The notes beneath the pieces are model-generated. The model was not told the origin of the DNA and searched no databases. It saw only the letters and a list, made by a program, of their open reading frames with translations. A program made the position numbers and the translations under genes. DNA of 64,000 nucleotides. Origin: Osmia lignaria lignaria. Its lineage: Eukaryota > Arthropoda > Insecta > Hymenoptera > Megachilidae. The stretch lies in NCBI RefSeq assembly GCF_051020975.1, contig NC_135034.1, forward strand, positions 8,618,001 to 8,682,000. The letters are read 5' to 3'. Below are positions 39,001-51,000 of the stretch, one piece after another; the stretch's first letter is position 1; each line of letters opens with the position of its first letter.

Positions 39001-42000
39001 TAGCCCCCTCTTGTCTCCGCCTCCTCAGCTCGTCACCAGCGACGAGTCGCGGTCCCGAAGCCAGCGGACAATTTATGCCCAATTACACCCTAATTACTGT
39101 AATGGCACGACTACGGTACAGCTGGTGCACCGAGTCGAGTTAAGTAACTGTCACGGGTAACATGCTCGTCTCCTTCGGCTCGATCCTCTCCTCGCGATAC
39201 CTATACGAATCGAAACTTATCAGCTGAATGCAGATAGGAACGGGATATATTTAAATAAAGATAGGACATTTTTCCGAAATACAGTAGTCGCTCGATAATT
39301 ATTCGCTTTCGAGGCTGTAAACAGAGGGAATTAACGAACATCACGACAGAGTAATTTGAGTATGAAATTTTGAGAATTTTGAAAGTTTTCGTAAAGTCTT
39401 TCCACGAACCGAGCGAAATTAGTGCGCCTCGTCCCTGGAGCAAATTGCCGGACAACTTTCCACCTTATCACTAGCCAGTGAGCGATAAGGGTCGCGTCAT
39501 TCACGTGGCGCCCATTATCGAATTCCTGTTCGTCGTTTGGAAAGTCGGCTGCAACGTTCTAATAAATGGTTCTATTCTGAGGGAACGGCCGTCTAATCGA
39601 CGTGAACCGTTCGTCAGATAGAAAAACAGACGAGCCGGGAAAGTCGACGTGTCATCTGGTTAACACATGCTGCCAACCATCGTTTCACCTTCGAATTTCA
39701 AATTTCCTTCCCTTCTTATTACCTGGCTCTCTTTAACGCACCGTGGAAATGTTTTGTGTAAATCAGCATAATTTACAATTTTCACCAAATGATTGATTTT
39801 AGGTTGTTTTTGATATTCTATATGCATTTGAAGAAAATGCAGTGAAATTTGTTGTATGCAATTCTATTTTATGTCGAGTACTTGTAGGGGATTTGGGTGG
39901 GATACCGACTTTGGAACGGTAAAATATGAAATTCCGTGAAAATCAGTGTCGAAACGAGCGAGGGGTTGAAACGACAAGCCACCACCATTCGACCCCTAGA
40001 TGTTCGCCCTTCGACACTCGTTGATATTTAATGAGACATTCAAGATAAGGGGAAAGTGTAGCGAACCGGTAGAAAAATCAGTTTCCTCTCATACACCTTG
40101 CAAGAGATTTTTGGTAAACCCTGTCAATTGAAAAATTCAATCTACTTTCAAATTCCAATTTCCTTCAACCCTTAGCATACAATTTATCTTGACATCTATT
40201 ACTTAGAATAAAATTTTATATTTTAAATTACACAAATTATTATAACCTCCCACCCCTTATATATTTATTTTTCAAATTTATTTTCAATTCAACTTGGTCG
40301 AGAAGAACTTTTGAAATGACCCCATAAAAATGAAATGAATATTGCAAATTGTGATCAGGAATATGACTTGTAACAAGGTAAGGGGTTACTCAGGAACATT
40401 ACACAGCATTGTCTATCGAAGGAAACGCGGAACCGTGAAAACTGGTCCCATGGGGGAGTAGTGGCAGTCGTTATCGAGCCGCGTTATACGCCGAATTAAA
40501 GGGGTATGGTAAAATACCATGGGGTCGCGGTCGAAGCCACGCCTCGTTCTCTGCTGTTCTCTCCCTCCCTCTCTCTCTTCCTCTCCTGACATCAGCAAAA
40601 TAAAAACATGAAACTCTGAGCGATTTGTCTTTGCCAAATATCATGGTACACCCATGAACCCCTTCAACCCCTTTGCTCACTTGGATCCAGGTTGCAAGCG
40701 ATAGATGAACTATTACCAAGTGTTATATTAATTAATACTTAAAATCTTTAGATTAACTTAGACTAAATTTTCCATAGGTAGATAATCACATGAGAACCTA
40801 CACTTAACGTGTTTGTCATCCCTTTAGCAGTTCTTCACAATTTTTCAATGAATCCCGGAACAAAAATAAATCTGTTTAACAGACATAAGTACATCGCTTT
40901 TTTTCACCGGTAGAAGAAGAGTGTTCGGTAAAAGATACGATCGATAACCACGAAGAGGCTTGCGATTAAAAGCGATGGGCTCGACATTAAGATGATTGAG
41001 ATATAACTGCTCCCATTCGGGGACCCTTCATTAAACGATCGCGACCAGCAAAACCGTGAAGAGAAAAACGTCCGATAAACGCGTTGCCTTCGTTTTCTTA
41101 TTAATCAGAGCCCGTTGGCAAGGCCTAACATTGTAATTACATAATTACGCGCCGCGATGCGAGATAATGCTACGCTCTGGAACACGTTTCACCGTCTTCT
41201 CCATCCTCCTTGTTATTCCATCGATGTATACATATATACACAATGTATGCTCGGGAGATTCGTGCAGCCAAGAAAAAAGAATGAAAGGAAAGTGGAGGAT
41301 TGTTAGCTTCACTGAACGGAATATCAGCGACTCTCGGAGCAATGGGTCCCTGATAAAAGATACTTCTGAGCTTTTACCCACGATCGCGTGCATTGGAACA
41401 TTGCCAAAAATACTTTGGCTAGTTGGCTCGTCGCGACGAGAGCCGCTTCTTTAAATCTGTTAGAACACGACCAGTAGGTATACCGTTTGCTTTTCGATAG
41501 AAATAGTTGCTCGAAGAATCATTTTCATAATCACAGCAAAGAATTCCAAATTATAGAAAATTTTAAGTTTGAAAATTAACTATTCCTATTCTTAATAGTT
41601 AGAGCTTCGATATGTCTTACTACAGAGGATCTAGGATAGATTTTCAAAAAAAAAAAAAAAAAATGAAAAGATCATGAATAGATTAATTCGTGTACATGGT
41701 ATGATTCTTGTAGCACAGGGTGTACAAGCAAGAAGCCAGAGCCGATACGATTAAACCCGGCGACCTTCTTTTTCTTCTCTTCCCCGCGGTTATATTAATT
41801 GGACGGCGCGGTTAACCGAGCGAGTAGCAGCACGCTCGCTTAGACCTGGGCCCAATGGATGGCTAATGGATAAAGCGGACGAGTTATGCTAATAAGCGTG
41901 CAAAGGCACGCCAGAACGCATGCGCTCCGACTCATGAATATTCATCGCGCTATCTGATTACGTCACTGATTGCCGGTATTCGAAAGTGTTTGCTCGCCAA

Positions 42001-42157
42001 AGTTCCAGCCTGCGGTATCGTGCCGACCGATCATTCGCGACCTCCTCTTTTGTCTCTCGTTGGATCATTTTTGTCTCGATCGTCAGACAAGTTCGAATGA
42101 TTTCGATGACAGAATCTAGAGAGACAATTAGTCATTCGAACGCTATAAAGGCGTTGG
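36093..42157. other. Non-coding region
   Basis: AT-rich in most parts. A C/T-rich stretch lies at about 38880-39015, just after a CpG-rich segment. A short frame at 36990-37175 looks superficially protein-like but is isolated. A18 at 41646 is listed separately. No gene recognised. Confidence 0.6.
41646..41663 (+). repeat. A18 homopolymer
   Basis: Eighteen consecutive A residues. No retroposed gene is visible upstream, so it is probably a simple mononucleotide repeat. Confidence 0.9.
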
Positions 42158-42401
42158 AAGGTACATATTAGTCATCGAAACGGGCAACAAATGCTCGATG
42201 AATAGATGTTGAAAAATCCACCCTTTTATAGTCAAACGAGTGCCGACAGACGATGCGTCGCGACGGTGCTTCGAAATGATTGCAATTAACACCCTGAACT
42301 CTATACAAGAGTTAGAGGGTAGATATTAGTCATTGAACTGAATGACTAATGCTTGATATTTATGAAAAAATCCACCCTTTTAAAGTCATAAGCGAGTCCC
42401 A
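42158..42401. repeat. Diverged direct repeat, two copies of about 88 bp
   Basis: Copy A (about 42158-42246) and copy B (about 42314-42401) share an ATATTAGTCAT start, a middle GCTTGAT/GCTCGAT, the exact AAAAATCCACCCTTTTA and a final GCGAGT/ACGAGT. A partial third trace, AATTAGTCATTCGAA, sits at about 42126-42140. No gene recognised. Confidence 0.75.
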
Positions 42402-43169
42402 ATAGTTGCTATTCTAAATCCATCTCTATTGGAAATGAAAGAAAAAAGTATTAAAATTGCGAGAAACAAATGAAGTAGTTTTGATGGGACAGATTCCAGG
42501 AACGACGAAAAAGCCAGGACCGATGGATAAATGATCTGTCCGTCGGCAGGGTGCGAAAATAGAAAATCCGATTGGCCGGTGCGAAAGAGAGCGGAACAAA
42601 AGCTTCATGCAGAATTCAGTGTCGTCGGCTTCTCTATAATCGGAGCCGAAGTATCGATCGGTTACCACCAGATACACCTGCTCGTGAAGCAAGGCTTTCC
42701 CCTGTGCTGCTTGTTACCTCCTCTCTCGCCCCCTTCTTCATCCCTTCTCACTCTCTCTCTCTCTCTCTCTCCTCTCTGTCACACCAATCCTGTCTCTTTC
42801 TCTCTCCCTCCCTCGGAGGAATTTCACCCAGGGCTAGCTTGTTAATCTCGCCCGCCGACATCGCCATCTTTACGGCGCCAGCCGGCAAGAGATCGTGGTC
42901 GATAGCAGAAAAGTCACGATAATACGTTATCATCGAGAAAACCTAATGTACACTGGAATCTTTGAGACGTACGAATTTCTACCCTTCTCTTTGGATTTCA
43001 AAATTTGCAAACTTTTCCAGGGCCATTAAGTTTAACGCTTTACCTATCAAATGTCTATTAATAGCCTCTTGGATACCATCGGTGGTTGACGAAAAATTAA
43101 TTAACAAAGCGTGGTTAAATACCATTTTGGTAAATCGTTCTAATTTGCTTTGCTGTTTGTCTGTTTCAG
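42402..43169. other. Non-coding region before the candidate exon
   Basis: It contains the C/T-rich tract and (CT)10, then AT-rich sequence leading into the polypyrimidine acceptor at 43169. No gene recognised. Confidence 0.6.
42751..42770. repeat. (CT)10 microsatellite inside a pyrimidine-rich tract
   Basis: A perfect CT run of 20 bases lies within a C/T-rich stretch at about 42680-42830. The open frames across it are low complexity. Confidence 0.95.
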
Positions 43170-43327
43170 GTTTGCTTTGTTTGCGTTCCCGAATTAGAGA
43201 CGGTTTTTCGTTCGGCTCGGCTTGAACTGGTGCACGCGAAGAGGAAGCCGATAGTCGGCCGCACCTGGAGACGTTCCAAAAGACATTCGTTTGCGCGCCA
43301 AAATCGCCTGACACTGTCAACGCCAAG
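43170..43327 (+). other. Candidate internal exon, 158 nt (low confidence)
   Basis: A strong acceptor (TTTGCTGTTTGTCTGTTTCAG, AG at 43168-43169) and a strong donor (CAAG then GTGAGT at 43328) enclose 158 bases. Only one forward frame is open, giving a basic peptide starting VCFVCVPELETVFR that I do not recognise. It could be an exon of an uncharacterised gene, a leader exon, or a long non-coding RNA exon. No neighbouring exon found. Confidence 0.3.
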
Positions 43328-44950
43328 GTGAGTTGAAAAAAGCACAGACACAACCGTCTTTTATTTTCTTTCCTTCCTAAATAACACGCGGAATGCACTC
43401 GTCACCGACAGAAATCTCGAGACTTTTTTATCCGAACCCGCGCAAGATCAGTTTGGTAAGTCGAGGACATTGCAAAAACAAGGAAGATTTTAAAATTGCG
43501 ATCAGAATCGGTAATTCTACGACGTAGATTGCATACAACATAAGATCATCAAAATGTCAAGATCTAATCTAATGACATAAATGCTTGTCTTATTACTAGG
43601 AACAGAGTCGCGAAGGTGATCGGAATTAGAATTGAATCGAAGGCGGTAATCGATTAATAGTTTTCCATAGAACACCTAGATCATGTTCGATGATCTCGAA
43701 CCATCGTGACAGTACGCGATCGGTATGCTTTGGAGGAAACGATGATTTCATCGCGAGTTTTTGCAATTTCTGACACCATCCAGGTGTGTCACCAATGAAA
43801 TTGGCATACATATTAGTAGACAGTCGGTGTTTCTATTTTGCACATGAATATCAATAGCGAATGTGTTAAATATTCCACGGTATTTGATCGACGAGAAGGA
43901 AATTCTAGAAACGCCATTGAAGTCTCTACGAGCAGCGATGTGCGAGTCGCTCGCTGAATGTTTCTAATTATTTTTTCCCGTATTATCGCGATTGTGTCGT
44001 AACTAACATCCGTTGTCTATCGCATGCTTCCCATGTACCATAATAAATTGCCAAAGAAAACCATCCCAGTAACCTAGGTTTTATAAAAAATGCAGAAAAT
44101 GCGATCTGCGTTAGCAGAGAATGGCGGAGAGGACCAAATTTTCGTGGTAAATTTAACAGTGCGCGTACCATCGAAAATATTTTAAAGGGTTCCAGATACC
44201 TAGAAGTTAAAAAAGTTTCCTTAAGACCTTTTGCATACCCTGATATTACAATAGCGAGCCACAGAAGACCCGTAATTTCGTTCTCGTAACTTCACGAAGC
44301 CGGTATTGTTCGCGAAAATTGTCATCCGGTCGGTCCGTATAATCAGTAATTTCCATTCTGATACCACGTGGACGTGCACATTTGTGTTTTCGGCTGTCCT
44401 GTCAACGACACCGACCACCGACAAGGGAGAGACATACGGAGGAGTGTAATCCTGCGACGATACGCGAGCCACGCTAGAGCGGAAGTCGAGAATGTGGGGC
44501 GGTGATGGGCCACTTCCGGTGGTCCCCGTGCACGACTGTAAAGCCAAGTCTCGTTCCTACTCTGTGACCACGATCGTACTTTGTCTGTCGGCGAAACCAC
44601 AGACAGACCAGCAGACCGTCTGTCTCATCATTTCATTAAACGGTTACCATGCTCGGTGACACGTTGGTACCGGCTTCAGGGATGTCCCTCGGGACACCGT
44701 GAAACTGTCTATAATTAGCGTATCGAATTACTAGAAGATCGGACGGGACAGACGGTGTGTCTAAAGAAACCATCCCTATTTTATAAAAATGGAGATGAAA
44801 GGTTCTTTGGTAAATGGGGTCTCAACTTTCGACTCGGAGATTTTTAAGAGAGACACTTTAAAACGCGTTGAAACTCTATTTCTTCTTTTTATTTTATTAA
44901 TACGCATTTCCGTTTTTTCCCCCTTCCCCATAAATTTACTTCATGAAATA
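43328..44950. other. Non-coding region between the candidate exon and repeat R3
   Basis: A GTAAGT donor-like site lies at 43455 without a clear acceptor. A GC-richer patch is at about 44280-44760 with overlapping minus frames. No gene recognised. Confidence 0.6.
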
Positions 44951-45004
44951 TGAAATTAAATTAAAATTGAGGTTCTCTTCATGGTCCGTCGTCCAAGAGT
45001 TTAA
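44951..45004 (+). repeat. Short dispersed repeat, copy R3 (GGTCCGCCATCC family)
   Basis: The order of blocks is the same as in R2, with substitutions: GAAATTAAATTAAAATTGAG, then TTCTCTTCATGGTCCGTCGT and CCAAGAGTTTAA. It lies about 30 kb from the other two copies. Confidence 0.7.
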
Positions 45005-48000
45005 CATTGAAATATATGAACTTATTCATTTATTATAAATGTGTGCAATTAACTCATCATTGTTGGTAACTAGATTAGAAATATTTTCGATTTAATCAGC
45101 AAGTGGGTGTTTTAATGTTTCACGGTTCGTTGACGAACTTCGTGTTGATTTACGATACTAAACGCTAAATGTTTTGCGGTATTCCAACTGGAACAGAGCA
45201 GAAGTTAACTAGCGTAACTAGCATAACTCGAAATGATTCTTTGAACATAATTTTCTGTATATTATATAATGTAAACAGTTCACGTTTCGACTGGATTAAT
45301 CTAGGGAAATTCATAAGCAACCATTATCAGTTTTTAAATTCCTTTATTATTGACACGGTTTCACGCGTAAAACAAGAGTTAAAGCGGTGCATCGATGTTG
45401 CAACGGTCGTGAAACAATGCAGTATAACCAAGGAACTCGTAAAGATAAGTTCGGGAAGCCACGGATAAGGCAGAGCTTTGAAATTTACGCCATGATAAGA
45501 AATGGGTCTCGTATCACCGTTCTATTATGCCAGTCACGATTAATTACCTTTACGTGTCTCTAAGGCTAGACGTTCAGCAAAAAACCAATATTCGTTCTAA
45601 CATAGTCCCAATGAAAAGACTTAACACTTGCGATACAACATGGGTCACTGATGACTCACAGTGTTTAAAATAATTTTAATAAATAAATCCTCTTTTTGTC
45701 ATGAAAGTCGAATTCAAGGAGAATTGATAGAAACTTCCTGAAAATGAATAGACGGCAAGTGTTTTGTCATCGCGGTAAAATTCAAAAAGGAACACCGGAA
45801 CTGACGAGAAAAAAAGAAACGAACGAAACGGAACGAAAGCAAACGAAACGGAACGGAAGAAGACGAGACAAGCCGAAGGTTTCCGAGTCACGAGGTTGGA
45901 ACGAGCGCGCCTCATTGCACGAGGAGGTCACGTGAGCGTCGGGTCACTTAACTCTCTGCTTCCCTCGCGTGTGCTTCGTTTCGGCTTTTCGGTATGCAGT
46001 CGAATCTATCCTCCTGTTCCCCGTGTCCCAGGGGAAACAGACAGAGAACGAACACAAATTCGATAAAAAGAAAGGAAAATTCGTCGATAGAAAAGGAACC
46101 CGTGAAAGAATCTTAAACAGTCCTTAATTAATTTCCTAGGTCCTTAATTACACCTTCATAATTTCATCATTTATTATTATTCAAAATGATCTCTGATCAT
46201 TTATGACCCAGACCTACGAAAAACAGTTGGGTCAACAAGAGCTTCGCTTTATCATCCATGGAGTAATCTCATTAACCCTTCGTTGCATTACGATGCAAAT
46301 CTTCTATCTCCTAAATTTCGTTAATCGAACTACAATCGAGATTTGCAATAATGATGATAGACATTTTCCGAGTGATATTCTTGACAGCAAGTACTCAAAT
46401 TCCCAAATGGAAAATGTTATGAAAAATGAGTTAAACGCCAGAGGAAGAGAAAGAAAGTTCATCAAGGGTAAAAAGCCAAAAGAAAAAAGGGATGTGTGTT
46501 AGAGGTGAGAAAATGTGAAAGAAGGAACCTCTTGTCGCTAAACACGAAAGGGTAATTATAATCAATCCCTCTTCCCTCCTGTTCCCTCCAGCTGCTCTTC
46601 CTTGTTCCGCTCTCCATCTATCTTTCTCCGTCGCTCTTATGGCACACTGATGGGGGCGCCACGGCCACGAGAGAGAGACACCGAGTACCACTCATAGGAG
46701 CGTAACAATGGCTTTCCATGCCGGCTCAACCAACCAGACGACCGACTGACGATCATGACGAATCGTTCCCCGTGGGATCAGCGGGATCCAACCAAACAGA
46801 CTAGCTCTTGATTTTTCTGGAAGTTGTTCCACGAACGTCCGATCCATTTTGAGACTGCGACCCTAGACGAGGGAAAAGTTCGGAAACACAGAACCTTAAG
46901 TTTATCAGTTTTTCACAAATTAAACTGCTATAAAGTAGGGAAATTGGTAAAATAATATGAGTTAAGCTACAATCGAGTGTCTAGGTACTAAAATTTTGCA
47001 AAGATTCCAAAGTGAAGTTAATCACTTTGGCCTGTGAACGTTTCAATTAAAGTGATCAGGCTGTTAATATTGGGATTGGACTTCAAGTTCAATGTGGTAA
47101 ACTCAAGGTTCCTGCCGTCGTTAACAATAGTTAGTGTGTAAGGTCGTTAACTATAACATTCGATAATAATCGCGTAAACGCATGTACAGGTTGAAGAGAA
47201 ATGATAGGCATTAAAAAGGAAAGAACCGGGGAAAAATGTAGCCATAGAAGCCTCGATGAGAGATGCTTATCGCGCGAAAGAAGCCGCCTCATAGCGAAGG
47301 AGGAAGCCGTATTTTACGGCGATAATAACAACCGGTAATGCACAAACGTAACAGAATAAAGAATCTAAGAAATGTAAATCATGAGTGATACGCGTTCTCT
47401 GAAAAAAATAGAATTTTCACGAGTTTCTTGCGGAACGAAGTACATTCGTCATTCGTAAGATTGATTAAAACCCAGTGCATAAAATAGGAATTACTATCTC
47501 TAGATAGCATTAGGTAGAAAAGAACAAAGGAACTAGCTATCTACTTTACAAAATGTTGCTCTGCGATAAACGCAGTCTGGCATAAAATTATTCAATGTAA
47601 AAATGCAATGTCGAAACACAATCGATGGTGAAGTTGGTACGACGGTATTTGCTTATCGATTCAGACTCGATATTGAACTGCAAAGGGTTAATTAACGCGA
47701 CACGCTCGCGTGTGAAATCTCTTGAACATATTGCCCGATTTTTATCCTCGATACCACAGACTCTGTGTGTTTCATGGTTTTGAAAATGAAATTGGATTTA
47801 GAAAAGTTCTGTAAATTTCATGACATTTCTTTAGATATTACTTTTTTCAATATTTGAACATTCGAACTTCTAATTTTAGTCAGTGGACTGTTTCGTAGGT
47901 CCGAGTCACGACTGATGCAGACACCACTGTTCGAGAATAAAATTAAAGAAACTATTTATACATCCCTAAAAATCTCGATTTAAAGCCACTTCTTCATTTA

Positions 48001-51000
48001 TCCACGTCTCATTGCAAACGAGCGATAGCTCACTGATTAAAGCACACTGTTATTTACATACGCTCCCGTCGTTCCAACGATTTCCATTCGATTAGCATTC
48101 GCGTTACCGCTCAAAGGCCTCCAGTCTCGACGAATATTATTAAAATACAACGGATGTAAAAAAGATGCGACTCACCGGTGCGATCGTTTCAGTGAAAAAT
48201 ACATCATACGATCGACCAGTCATTTCTTAAATATGCAGCAAACAGAGGGAAAAATAATAAAAGCAGAATAGGTGAGTTGAAATCGATATTTTTCTGACCA
48301 GAAAACAAAAGCAAAAGCGAAAGTACAAAATATTGAATAATTGAGAGCGTCGGAAAATTGACTGCTTTGAAACGCAAAGCGCAGATTGTTAAGGGTATTA
48401 TTCGCTGGTGTTTTAATGTCGCAAGGACTACGAATTCATGCTTTTTACACGGCGCGTCATTCTTATTATTTACGGATACGTAGGTCACATTTGAGTCACG
48501 CTTTCATTAAAACGACCAAACGTTATGCTTCTCATGCAAATCACAGGTTTCTTCGATACGCTTATCTGGAAGACCAATATTGTAACAGAAAACGTTCCGC
48601 TTGAACTTTATCCTCTGATTATTGATGCTTTGAAGCAACCTCGAGGTAATTGTGACGTTAATAAATGTCAAATTTAATCGAGGAATAATGCTGATCTCTT
48701 AAGACAGATTTTGTATTAAACTTTGCTAAGAACAAATAATCCATCCCATACCTAATTATCACTTGAATATAGGTACAAATTTCAAATGATTTCTATTAAA
48801 AATCCACCAATTCCTCCAAAACAAAAATCAGTCTTATCGTACCAACACATAATAGATCCACGCTATAGTCTCGATCAGTGGATCCTGCTTCACGGAACCA
48901 TACGGTCACGTGCGATAACGCGTCTCTGGTACACGTCGGCGCTGTAGATCCCGCAACGCGGACTCATCGCGCGCCTTCGGTGAAAGCGAGAAAGATAGAA
49001 GAGCAGCAGATGGACGAAGACAAGAATAACCTTGCATTTATCGCGGTTCTCGAGTAGCGGAGCGAAGGAGACGGAAAACTCGCTGATGTAGACAGAGACG
49101 ATCTTACGGGCGATGCAATGTTAACGACAAAATAAACGAGAAAATGAGAAGCGTATGTTACACGACGAGCTGATAAAGAGAACATCGCGTCGGAAAGAAT
49201 GAGAGGAGAGACACGAGAGGGCTGGCAAAAGAAGCGAAGGTTTCTCCCGCCAGATAATACGCTCGCGAGCATACGTATTCGCGGATGCGTCGACTCTTCT
49301 TTCTCGTTATTAAGGGAAGAGAAGGAGAGAAACGCGAGAGGTGAATGCCGAAAGAAAGAGAAAGAGGGATCGGCGAAGTATGCCTCCTTTTTGCAACGCC
49401 CGGAGGCCAGACGCGCGCACCAAAGATGCACCGCGGTTCTACACTGTTTCCTAAACTTTCTAGTGGCTCTCGGTACTGCACGACCGGCTGGAAAACCGGA
49501 CGATGCCGGTTCCAAGAGACCATTCTGGATCGCCGGCTGGAATTGGAACGGGCCCTCGATGGATCACTTCTGATGCAACTGAGATGTAATGTTTTCGATT
49601 TGAATATTTAAACTTTTACTAATTATTTTTATAAATAGTTTGTACGTAATAAAATACTCTCTAGCACGCGTGCGAGAATAGAGATTCTGATTGAAAAATG
49701 ATTAACGTGTGAACACTCGATCCTAGAACAATATATAACGTTAAATCATGGAGTGTTCGCGTGTCAGGTTGTTGCACGCATCGAAAGAAAAACCTCTGTA
49801 TCGGTACGAGAACGAGCGACCCACTAGAATCCCGCTACTCGGGTAAAGATAGAAACAGGAACGGAAAGAGAGTAATCAGAAGGGGGCACCAACCGAGTAT
49901 CCAGCGAGGAGAGAAGGAGTAATGAGAGGTAGGGGTTAAATCTAGTAGCTTTCCATTCTCATACCAAACCCCAAATTCACTGGGGTTGAACAAACCATTG
50001 CAATAAACACCTATATCTACTTAGTGGTGACTGACCCTTGGCTTTCCGGACTTAAGGTATCGATACAGATTATCCTATGAATAGATCAAAGAATTTGTTA
50101 AACTGCAATTCGATGAGTAGATAAAGAAAGAAATAGAGAAACGTGGGAGAGACGAGAGAGATCCACAAAAGAACCTCAAGAAATATATTAAAATATAACA
50201 ACCATATTCCAAAGAAATACTAATGTTCCAAAATCTCTTTCAAAACCACATCGTCTAATCGATCCTAAATCTTACAGTTGGCGCGAAAATGCAGCAACAA
50301 CCGCGTGCAAACATCGCAGCACGCTGGAGATACAAATCGAGATCCAATAACGCGCGATTCCTGATAGCGGGAAGACGAAGGGGGTCTTTAGAAAGGAGAA
50401 CGAACGTTTCGTTTCGTTGGCAAGGGGATGACGCGAAGAAAAGGACAGCAAGGAAAGAGGGAGAGGCAGACAGTGTAACAGAGAACAGAGAGAAAAGAGA
50501 AAGAGATAGGAGATCCCGTTGTCAGTAACACTCCCCGGTAGAATACGTAGGACCTCGAACTCTGCGGATCGATACGAGTTCCTGGTAGACTCGCGAAAGG
50601 GGGCTTCAGGAGGGGGGCTAGGGTGGCAGAAGAGCCGTACGAGGTGAGGGGATGGGTTGGCGGTAGTGTTTGTGGGGTGCGGGGGTGGACTGACACAGGG
50701 ACGCCTCGGGGGTGTTTCCATGGTGACGGGAATTATCGTCCGGGGTGGGTGTAGGGTCTTCGTCTCTCTCCCTCTCTCATCATCCCCTTCTCGAGGTTTT
50801 TCCCTAAAACACACGCCGGTACGTGCCCTTTTTTCTCCTTCTTCCGGCTAAACTCCTGATTTTCGAACGCTTCCAAAAAGGGTTGCCTTTTTTCTACCTC
50901 CATGGGGAGGGTTGGAAGAAACGACCAACTGATGAACGTTCAAGAAGCTTTTCTAAGGTAAGGGAGTCGAAGAAAAAGAACACAGAAAGACGAGGTGCAT

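Noticed and set aside
48964..49573. Long overlapping open frames on both strands (183 codons minus, 124 plus)
   Set aside because: Both strands are open in purine/pyrimidine-biased, GC-rich DNA. The translations are low complexity, resemble no family and lack coherent splice sites.
50272..50814. 180-codon minus-strand frame
   Set aside because: Translation is Pro/Ser/Leu-rich from a biased tract and the opposite strand is also open. Not protein-like.
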